From Thermoplasmata archaeon (GTDB lineage Archaea > Thermoplasmatota > Thermoplasmata > Thermoplasmatales > Thermoplasmataceae), in contig JAKAYH010000050.1 of assembly GCA_021826835.1 (NCBI GenBank), positions 1 through 10,257 of the forward strand: a stretch of 10,257 nt of DNA. The letters are read 5' to 3'. Below the pieces are notes generated by a model. It did no database searches, was not told where the DNA came from, and saw nothing but the letters and a program-made list of their open reading frames with translations. Shown here in pieces: positions 1 to 6,282 of the stretch. Made by a program: the position numbers and the translations under genes. Position 1 is the stretch's first letter, and the number at the start of each line of letters is the position of its first letter.

Positions 1-640
1 TGTCATAGTATGATAAAGCCTGTGAAGCCCATTCCAGGGGAAGATCAGATTGTGTTAACTTCCCCTTTGGTGCCGCCAGAATAATTTCAGTATCCCGGTA
101 CTTCCTTATTTTTTCATCAAATTTACCCACACCTATATAGATCAGATAAGTTGACATTCTTGGTGTCGCATAGAACATTACATCTTTCCTGTCACTATGG
201 ATCCTGATCTCCCTTGGCTTCATGTTTGATATTGCATCGAGATCTTTTTCTATGTTCAGGGTAATGTGGAATATTCCCTTGGCTGACGGATTGTCAAAAC
301 AAGGAAATGCATGTCTTGCCCCAGTTGATTCGAACTGGGTGGTTATCACTGTCTCTCCATCGATCTTTGCGTGATATATTCCTTTCAGGGAAGCGGGTAT
401 TTTTGCACTGTATTCAACGTGCACTGTTTTGCCATGATCTTTGTTATGTACGGTGAGTAATTCTTTCTTAACCTCGAATTCTGCATTCTTTCCATCTATG
501 GATACTGACTTGATTGCTATATCGACAGAATCTAGGTTCAGAATCTCTTCAGCTTCAGGGAGTACAATGTCAGTTTTTCCTTTGTATTCAAGCCTGGCCG
601 AATCTATTTTAAGGTAAATCTCATAAACACAGGGGTCCAT
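1..640 (-). CDS. M1-family aminopeptidase, tricorn-interacting factor F2/F3 type (N-terminal part, runs off left edge)
   Basis: Reading the minus strand from the ATG at 640-638 gives 213 uninterrupted codons, and the frame leaves the window still open. The product is the N-terminal beta-sandwich domain of an M1 (gluzincin) zinc aminopeptidase. It begins MDPCVYEIYLKIDSARLEYK, the usual opening strand pattern. It carries TQFESTGARHAFPCFDNPSA (101-120), where Gln102-Phe-Glu104 is the family's N-terminus-binding Q-x-E element, and the stretch DAISNMKPREI (135-145) followed by TPRMSTYLIYIGVGKF (159-174). The GAMEN and HEXXH zinc motifs would lie beyond the window. In Thermoplasma such enzymes trim peptides released by the tricorn protease in the cytosol; this is family knowledge. 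A stop (TGA) lies just two codons upstream of the ATG, with only a TTG alternative between them, so the start is well bounded. By hand count the first 120 bases are about 42% GC, higher than much of the operon beside it. It appears to be a chromosomal housekeeping gene flanking the defence cluster. Confidence 0.9.
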   Translation of the reverse strand, partial: MDPCVYEIYLKIDSARLEYKGKTDIVLPEAEEILNLDSVDIAIKSVSIDGKNAEFEVKKELLTVHNKDHGKTVHVEYSAKIPASLKGIYHAKIDGETVITTQFESTGARHAFPCFDNPSAKGIFHITLNIEKDLDAISNMKPREIRIHSDRKDVMFYATPRMSTYLIYIGVGKFDEKIRKYRDTEIILAAPKGKLTQSDLPLEWASQALSYYD

Positions 641-715
641 TTTCAATCAACTCATTAGGCTTTGAACAATGAAAATCTTTGCGTGTTGTTTCAACAAAAA
701 GTAATTTTCAATAGT

Positions 716-732
716 ATCTTTTATTATCTAAA
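716..732 (-). promoter_or_regulatory. Possible TATA region for the aminopeptidase gene
   Basis: On the minus strand this reads TTTAGATAATAAAAGAT, an AT-rich box of the type bound by archaeal TBP. It would place transcription start near 695 and give a leader of roughly 55 bases before the ATG at 640. No better box stands closer to the start codon. The call rests on base pattern only. Confidence 0.25.
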
Positions 733-748
733 TGTTGGACGGACATTT
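730..748. repeat. Inverted repeat AAATGT-N7-ACATTT just upstream of the TATA box
   Basis: AAATGT (730-735) is mirrored by ACATTT (743-748), with a 7-base spacer that contains GGACGG. It lies 3 bases before the TATA-like box at 752, where the archaeal BRE or an activator or repressor site would be. Six-base arms can occur by chance in DNA this AT-rich, so its meaning is uncertain. Confidence 0.3.
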
Positions 749-751
749 CAG

Positions 752-760
752 TTTATATAA
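752..760 (+). promoter_or_regulatory. Archaeal TATA box (TTTATATAA), candidate operon promoter
   Basis: TTTATATAA is close to the archaeal box A consensus. With the usual 24-28 base distance from box centre to start site, transcription would begin near 780-785. A transcript starting there would carry an untranslated leader of about 185 bases before the ATG at 969. A weaker TATA-like stretch nearer the gene (TTTAATAA, 926-933, or the TTTTTAAG region near 893-900) could give a short leader instead, and the sequence does not decide between them. Confidence 0.5.
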
Positions 761-783
761 TCCGGTCACCGTTCATATTTTCA

Positions 784-799
784 ATTGACTATTGTCAAT
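784..799. promoter_or_regulatory. Palindrome ATTGAC-TATT-GTCAAT at the predicted start site (possible operator)
   Basis: Two perfect 6-base arms, ATTGAC (784-789) and GTCAAT (794-799), flank TATT. The palindrome covers the start position expected from the TATA box at 752-760. A dimeric repressor bound here would block the polymerase, a common way of controlling archaeal promoters. No regulator gene is visible in the window, so it is only a candidate site. Confidence 0.4.
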
Positions 800-968
800 G
801 TGGTCGCAAAATCTGGACATTATAAAATCAATTTTTGGCTTAGTCGTGCTTTAAGTAAGTTCCTAATAATTGTATCTTATGGTTTCAAAGTAGTTTTTAA
901 GAAAAATATTCTACTATGGATAAAATTTAATAATAAAACTCAATTAACCTATCAGGTAATAATTACCA

Positions 969-2489
969 ATGAAATCGAATACTTTTTTATCTGAAGCTGA
1001 CTATGAAAAATGCCCTCCAAGACCGGATGCTCTAATTCTTTCTCTAAGAGCATTTGGTTATGATATGGCAATGGCTATCGCTGACCTCATTGACAATAGT
1101 ATATCTGCCAATTCTTCCAACGTATGGATATCATACGACTGGAATGATGGAAATCCATGGGTGAGAATAATGGACGATGGAACTGGCATGTCTGAGAGAG
1201 AATTGACAGAAGCGATGCGTCTAGGAAGCAAGAATCCACTTCAGGAGAGAAAGCCTGATGATCTTGGAAGATTTGGCCTAGGGTTAAAAACTGCATCTTT
1301 TTCTCAATGTAAACTCATGACTGTAGCTTCAAGGAAATCAGAAGGAAAAATATCCGTTAGATATTGGGACCTTGATTATATTCAAGAAACCTTGGACTGG
1401 AACCTTGGTATTACTCCGAACGAAAAAACAATCAGATTGCTAGCACCTCTCAATGAAAAAGAACAAGGAACATTAATTGTATGGGAAAAACTGGATAGAA
1501 TAATTAATTCAGAAACTAATCTGGAAGATGCGTTTAAAAGACAGTTCCTAGAAATTAAAAAATATCTTGAAATGGTATTCCATAAATATCTAGAGGAGGG
1601 GAACAGAAAGCTAGACATACATGTGGGATTGGGAAGATGTGTAGGATGGGACCCCTTCCTAAAAAATAATAAATACAGTTATGAACTGGCATCAGAAAGT
1701 TTTGAAGATGACCGTATTACAATTCACCCTCATGTCCTACCTCACATATCTAAAAGGACAGAAGAAGAAACCATCAATGGTGCTGGAATTAGGGGATGGA
1801 ATGCTCAGCAGGGTTTTTATGTGTATAGAAACCGGAGGATGATAGTGTCAGGTGGATACTTGGATCTTGATCTCAAGGCAGAAGAACACTACAAACTTGC
1901 CAGAATTGAAATTGATCTCAATAATGATCAGGACCATGAATGGTCTATAGACGTTAGAAAAGCTGTGGCATATACTCCACAAAAATATAGAAGAGAACTT
2001 ACGAGGATAGCTAAGGCGACTAGGCAGAGAGCTTCAGAAATATATAGAAAAAGAGCAATAGGTCCAAAAGGCAGGAGATCAAGAGGACCGAAAAACGATA
2101 TATGGCTTAGAAAAAAAAATGGAGATAAAGTATTGTACTTGATAAACAGAGATAGCCCGGTAATAAAAAAAATTCTCTCAGAATACGACCTCGACAATAA
2201 GTGGATAGAGAAGCTTTTTTACTCAATTGAGAAATCGGTCCCTCACAAAACCATAATCATGGATGAACAGGAACTTGAAGGTTCAATTGCTGATGTTTCC
2301 ACTGACATTAATCCGCCACCCCCAGAACTTGTAAATATGTGTATAGAATTTTATAATCAATTGATATCTGATGGGAAAAGTCATGAAGAAGCAGCCGGTA
2401 TAACGGTAAGTATAGAACCTTTTAACACACACCCGGCTTATAGGGCCCGTTTAGATGGGTTGCATCAGGAGAATGAAAATGACCATTGA
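969..2489 (+). CDS. MORC/paraMORC-type GHKL ATPase of a restriction-modification-like system
   Basis: This 506-residue cytosolic protein has a GHKL ATPase module followed by an S5 domain, the pairing found in MORC, MutL and type II topoisomerases. The N-box is AIADLIDNSISA (36-47), with Asn43 as the Mg/ATP-binding residue and Asp39 where most GHKL proteins have the catalytic Glu. The G1 box is MDDGTGM (68-74) and the G2 box GRFGLGLKTASFSQ (100-113). QGFYVYRNRRMI (281-292) and WSIDVRKAV (325-333, Lys331) fit the S5 domain, where a conserved lysine contacts ATP. Residues 335-506 are a charged tail with a PPPP run (449-452). Family members are thought to clamp or remodel DNA through ATP-driven dimerisation. 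A stop at 960-962 makes ATG 969 the first usable start; only a weak AGGT (954-957) precedes it. The last 11 bases overlap the Z1 gene. The family call is secure; its role in defence is inferred from context. Confidence 0.93.
   Translation: MKSNTFLSEADYEKCPPRPDALILSLRAFGYDMAMAIADLIDNSISANSSNVWISYDWNDGNPWVRIMDDGTGMSERELTEAMRLGSKNPLQERKPDDLGRFGLGLKTASFSQCKLMTVASRKSEGKISVRYWDLDYIQETLDWNLGITPNEKTIRLLAPLNEKEQGTLIVWEKLDRIINSETNLEDAFKRQFLEIKKYLEMVFHKYLEEGNRKLDIHVGLGRCVGWDPFLKNNKYSYELASESFEDDRITIHPHVLPHISKRTEEETINGAGIRGWNAQQGFYVYRNRRMIVSGGYLDLDLKAEEHYKLARIEIDLNNDQDHEWSIDVRKAVAYTPQKYRRELTRIAKATRQRASEIYRKRAIGPKGRRSRGPKNDIWLRKKNGDKVLYLINRDSPVIKKILSEYDLDNKWIEKLFYSIEKSVPHKTIIMDEQELEGSIADVSTDINPPPPELVNMCIEFYNQLISDGKSHEEAAGITVSIEPFNTHPAYRARLDGLHQENENDH
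2467..2471 (+). promoter_or_regulatory. Shine-Dalgarno AGGAG that sets the Z1 gene start
   Basis: AGGAG lies 7 bases before ATG 2479, the ideal spacing. It lies only 1 base before ATG 2473 and downstream of ATG 2455, which argues against both earlier starts. Confidence 0.7.
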
Positions 2490-5265
2490 TAAGAACACGT
2501 TTATCAACATGTCATATCCATATTTTTCAAATAGACAAGTAACTCCTGAATCAATAAGAGGATATATTGAGCTTTTTAAAGGAGCGCTTGTGGATGCGGA
2601 TGAGGAAAAGTTATTTGGAATACTTGAATCGAGACATTCCGTAGCAATATCGGGAGCAGTAAGAATTATAGAAGACAACTCAGATCATGTGGAATGGTTT
2701 AATCCTGACACCAATCAGTCTTTAAGCGGAAAAGATATAAAATGGCATTTCTGGGATCATTACAAGGAATATATTGCAAAGAAGAAATCGTGGACACCGT
2801 CGGTGATAAATAATGTAGACCGTATTTCAAGCAGAATTTTAAGCAAAATGGAGAATCCTCTCAGAAAAGGACCTTGGGACAGAAGAGGAGCTATTGTTGC
2901 CAACGTTCAATCCGGAAAGACTTCAAACTACACTGCACTCATCACTAAGGCTGCTGACACCGGGTATAAACTTATTATAGTATTAGCTGGTGTTCACAAT
3001 AGTTTGAGGAGTCAGACACAGGATCGCCTTAACCGGGAATTCCTAGGTTATGAACTTGAATCTGTGGCGAAAGCAACCGGGGATGAGAAAAAGATAGGAG
3101 TAAGAGAATTATTTACTGATCATCAGGTTGTTTTGACGTTAACCAGTAACGCCCAAAGTGGTGACTTTAAGACTGCTGTTGCAAAAAATGCAGGAGTTAT
3201 TCCTTCTGTTACCGGAGACCCTATATTGATGGTCGTGAAGAAGAATCCTACAATATTACGAAACCTTATAGAATGGGCAACAGGGTTTGGTACAATAGAT
3301 AATACTGGAAGACGTGTTGTGGAAGACGTTCCTATTCTTGTAATAGATGATGAATGCGATTATGCTTCTATCAACACCGAGAGACAGATATATAGAGATA
3401 ATGGAGACATATCTGATGAATCGGACCCCAGTACTACGAATAGACTCATCAGAGAACTTCTGTCTGGTTTTGAAAAGAGTATTTATATAGGGTATACCGC
3501 AACACCTTATGCAAATATTTTCATTGATAAGGATGCTGTCCACCCTAAATACGGCGAGGATCTGTTTCCCAGAAATTTTATAATCAGTCTTCCTCAGCCA
3601 ACAAATTATATCGGTCCGGAAGAGGTTTTCGGGCTCAATTCTGATCCTGATTCCGGATTAGAATCAAAGGAGAGGTTACCCTTAATTGTAGAGGTCACTG
3701 ACAGTGATGAAATTATACCTGGTAACCATAAGAAGGATCTTGTTGTAAATAAACTTCCTGACTCATTGAAAATAGCAATAAGGACGTTTTTATTGACATG
3801 TACTGCCAGAAAATTACGGGAAATAGGGATACCACATAATTCGATGCTAATACATGTGACAAGATTCACTAAAGTCCAGGCACAAATCAGAGACCTTGTA
3901 GAAGATGAATTAAAAACCCTGACCGCAAGAATTATGAGTGGTTCAGATCCTCTTGATGATTTAAAAAAAATCTGGATAGACAGTTTTATTCCAAAAAGTG
4001 CCGAAATGTTTTCCAAGGGCTTTAAAGATGCCCTAATATATGACTGGGAAACTATAAAAAGTAATCTGTTTGAGTCTGTGAGGAATATAAAAATTAAGTT
4101 AATAAATGGAGATGTCCAAGACAATTTAGAATATAGAATTGCGGATTCAATGACTAAGGATCGCATTACTAGAGGAGAGATGGTGCCTTGGGAGGAAAAA
4201 GGGGCAAGTGTCATAGCCATAGGTGGAGACAGGCTTTCCCGAGGCCTAACGTTGGAAGGTTTGTCAGTTTCCTATTATCTCCGATCAGCTAAGATGTATG
4301 ATACACTTATGCAAATGGGAAGATGGTTCGGTTATCATGATGGGTACGCTGATCTTTGCAGGATTTTTACGACGCCTGAATTACTCGAATGGTATTCATT
4401 TATAGCACTTGCAAATCGTGAATTTCTGGATGAAATTGAATATATGGAGTCACTTGGTGAAACCCCGGATCACTTTGGACTAAAGATTCGTGAACATCCC
4501 GGTAGACTTATAGTAACCTCAGCAAATAAGTTGAGAAACAGCGAGACATTGAAGATAACATACGCCGGGGCACTTGTTCAGACTCTGATTTTTGATACAA
4601 ATCAATCTTCGAATAATTTTAAGGAGCTCGAGAAACTTGTTTATGGCATAGGTAAAAAGGCGGAAACTGGTACCTCTCAAAATCTGCATTGGAGAAATGT
4701 CAGCTACGAGTTAGTTACTAATTTCTTATATTCCTACAAGACTCACAGGGATGCGATCAGAACTAATAACCCTGAAAGATATGCTTCGTATATTCTGAAA
4801 CAGGTCAAAATGGGTGAGCTGGTTGAATGGGATGTCGTAATTGCCTCGAAAAGGGACCCTAAAAATAGCCACAGAATTGAGATATTACAGTATACTTCTG
4901 CAACTGTCTTAAGACAACCGAAATTTAAAACTGCATTTGAGAATAAAATTTCAATAGGTGTTCTCACTAACAGAAGAGATGAAATTCTGGATTTAAGTGA
5001 GGATGAAATGGAGTCCGCAATTAGATCCCGCGCTAATAAAGCCAAAGAAGGTGAGGTCCCTTCGGGAAAGGCCATCAGAGAGGCCAGACCACCAGAACGG
5101 GGGCTTTTATTAATTTATCTTCCCGAATCACAGGTGGAGGATTACAAATATGGAGGAGTGGGCGAAGAAGTAGTAGGTTTTGCTATTAGTTTTCCAATGA
5201 GTGATAGGGCGATTCCCATTGAATATGTTGTTAACCCGGTGTATTCTGAGGAGATGGAGACTTGA
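2479..5265 (+). CDS. Z1-domain superfamily II helicase/ATPase
   Basis: With the start at ATG 2479 the protein has 928 residues. In-frame ATGs at 2455 and 2473 exist, but the ribosome site favours 2479. The helicase motifs are clear: Walker A VQSGKTSNY (143-151, Lys147), the family signature LRSQTQDRL (176-184), Walker B VIDDECD (288-294), TATP (340-343, motif III position), GGDRLSRGLTLEGL (582-595, motif V) and QMGRWFGY (612-619, motif VI with the arginine finger). Residues 540-690 correspond to the Z1 domain proper; about 240 further residues follow with no motif I recognise. Z1 helicases are linked by gene neighbourhood to MORC-type ATPases, DUF4420 nucleases and cytosine methylases, and are presumed to translocate on or remodel DNA; the strand preference is unknown. 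The gene overlaps its upstream neighbour by 11 bases and its downstream neighbour by 4, so co-translation is likely. Confidence 0.93.
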   Translation: MTIDKNTFINMSYPYFSNRQVTPESIRGYIELFKGALVDADEEKLFGILESRHSVAISGAVRIIEDNSDHVEWFNPDTNQSLSGKDIKWHFWDHYKEYIAKKKSWTPSVINNVDRISSRILSKMENPLRKGPWDRRGAIVANVQSGKTSNYTALITKAADTGYKLIIVLAGVHNSLRSQTQDRLNREFLGYELESVAKATGDEKKIGVRELFTDHQVVLTLTSNAQSGDFKTAVAKNAGVIPSVTGDPILMVVKKNPTILRNLIEWATGFGTIDNTGRRVVEDVPILVIDDECDYASINTERQIYRDNGDISDESDPSTTNRLIRELLSGFEKSIYIGYTATPYANIFIDKDAVHPKYGEDLFPRNFIISLPQPTNYIGPEEVFGLNSDPDSGLESKERLPLIVEVTDSDEIIPGNHKKDLVVNKLPDSLKIAIRTFLLTCTARKLREIGIPHNSMLIHVTRFTKVQAQIRDLVEDELKTLTARIMSGSDPLDDLKKIWIDSFIPKSAEMFSKGFKDALIYDWETIKSNLFESVRNIKIKLINGDVQDNLEYRIADSMTKDRITRGEMVPWEEKGASVIAIGGDRLSRGLTLEGLSVSYYLRSAKMYDTLMQMGRWFGYHDGYADLCRIFTTPELLEWYSFIALANREFLDEIEYMESLGETPDHFGLKIREHPGRLIVTSANKLRNSETLKITYAGALVQTLIFDTNQSSNNFKELEKLVYGIGKKAETGTSQNLHWRNVSYELVTNFLYSYKTHRDAIRTNNPERYASYILKQVKMGELVEWDVVIASKRDPKNSHRIEILQYTSATVLRQPKFKTAFENKISIGVLTNRRDEILDLSEDEMESAIRSRANKAKEGEVPSGKAIREARPPERGLLLIYLPESQVEDYKYGGVGEEVVGFAISFPMSDRAIPIEYVVNPVYSEEMET
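5248..5253 (+). promoter_or_regulatory. Shine-Dalgarno GAGGAG supporting the TTG start of the nuclease gene
   Basis: GAGGAG inside the last codons of the Z1 gene lies 8 bases before TTG 5262. The next in-frame Met codon is about 75 codons further on, so this site is the main support for the rare start. Confidence 0.55.
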
Positions 5266-6281
5266 AAGATGCCGAAATTGCTGAACAAATTGAGAAAACT
5301 TGGACAGTACTATCAGATTCTCCAGATACCAATGAGAATGAACCTTTTCATAGATACCGAAAGTTTTACGAAGACGATATTACCGGAATAAGAATTGCAA
5401 AGTACTTTCCCGGCGGTTTTCCGGAATTACTTGTGGAAATTGGAAAATCAGAGACTAAACCACAAATAGATTTTCCGGAATGGAGAGGTATGGTGTTGGA
5501 ACTGGCAATGCTAGATACTCCAAGTGAAAGCACATGGCATGTTTCAATGAGACTTGAATGTGAGGAACATAAACCTGTATTCATGGATGTTTGTGTAGAC
5601 TTGATTCAGGACCTTTATGGCATAGTAAATTCAAAAGAACGTAGAAGCGCCATAGCTGATTTTTTATTCATGTGGTCAAAGTTCTTTGAAACGTTTAATA
5701 CTGGGAAGCTTTCAAGAAAAAGGCAGCAAGGCCTTTTTGGAGAACTCTGGTGGCTTAGAAAACTTATTTATAACGGATTCACCCCAGAAATTGCAATTTC
5801 ATCATGGAGGGGTTATGGAAGAACGTTTTATGATTTTAACTTTAACGGTAAAGTTGTTGAGGTCAAAACGACACTTTCAAAGGAGCCTCGAAAAATTCAT
5901 ATCAGTAATGAGAGACAGTTGGAGAACAAGGGACTCAAATCTCTTCACTTGCTCGTGTTAACTTTGTTGAATGAGAATGGAGAGGGAGAAACGGTGGCCG
6001 ATATTATAAAGAGCATAAGGGAGATGTTGAGTACAGACAGGGATTTTGAAAGGAGATTTATATTAAAACTCAGGGATTCTGGAATAATAAAATCCAGTGA
6101 GAGCACATTTGATGAACAGTTTACCGTTCTTTTAGAAGAACTCTTTTTTGTTGATGAGAACTTTCCAAGACTAAAGGACATACCCTCCGGTCTCGCGGAT
6201 GTTAACTACTCCTTGTTGATTGCATCTTGTGTGAATTACAAGGTAGAAATTGACAAGTATATAGAGAATTTAAAGGATTAG
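5262..6281 (+). CDS. DUF4420-type PD-(D/E)XK endonuclease
   Basis: This 339-residue protein matches the family annotated as PD-(D/E)XK motif protein (DUF4420), in length and in its signature core. RQQGLFGELWWLRKLI (154-169) supplies Glu161 in the first core helix. FYDFNFNGKVVEVKTTLSKEP (189-209) supplies Asp191 and the ExK pair Glu200/Lys202, and IHISNERQLEN (212-222) follows. Together these are a complete nuclease active site, so it is predicted to be catalytically competent and is the most likely DNA-cutting subunit of the system. No DNA-recognition domain is obvious, so targeting probably comes from its partners. The start is TTG 5262, sharing TTGA with the Z1 stop codon. The first in-frame Met codon lies near residue 77, inside conserved-looking sequence, which argues against an ATG start. 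The stop is one base from the next ATG. Confidence 0.9.
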   Translation: MKDAEIAEQIEKTWTVLSDSPDTNENEPFHRYRKFYEDDITGIRIAKYFPGGFPELLVEIGKSETKPQIDFPEWRGMVLELAMLDTPSESTWHVSMRLECEEHKPVFMDVCVDLIQDLYGIVNSKERRSAIADFLFMWSKFFETFNTGKLSRKRQQGLFGELWWLRKLIYNGFTPEIAISSWRGYGRTFYDFNFNGKVVEVKTTLSKEPRKIHISNERQLENKGLKSLHLLVLTLLNENGEGETVADIIKSIREMLSTDRDFERRFILKLRDSGIIKSSESTFDEQFTVLLEELFFVDENFPRLKDIPSGLADVNYSLLIASCVNYKVEIDKYIENLKD

Positions 6282-6282
6282 G

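Larger units (their letters stand above)
641..968. other. AT-rich divergent intergenic region
   Basis: These 328 bases separate the minus-strand aminopeptidase from the plus-strand defence operon, so both promoters should lie here. It holds a strong plus-strand TATA-like box, two short inverted repeats, and an increasingly AT-rich stretch (about 890-960). I see no tRNA, attachment site or convincing gene. An open frame beginning with TTG at 785 has a composition typical of translated non-coding AT-rich DNA. Confidence 0.7.

Noticed and set aside
785..994. Open frame of 69 codons starting with TTG, overlapping the start of the MORC-type gene
   Set aside because: It has no Shine-Dalgarno site, an amino-acid make-up typical of translated AT-rich non-coding DNA, and a 26-base out-of-frame overlap with a secure gene.
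2455..2478. Eight-residue N-terminal extension of the Z1 helicase from ATG 2455
   Set aside because: AGGAG at 2467-2471 sits 7 bases before ATG 2479 and inside the longer version, so the extra residues are probably not translated.
3606..4220. Long minus-strand open frame (204 codons) inside the Z1 helicase gene
   Set aside because: It is antisense to strongly conserved helicase sequence, and its Ser/Leu/Ile-rich product is the usual shadow of such a gene.
5686..5961. Plus-strand 91-codon frame inside the nuclease gene
   Set aside because: It lies wholly within the DUF4420 active-site region in another frame, and its product has no recognisable pattern.
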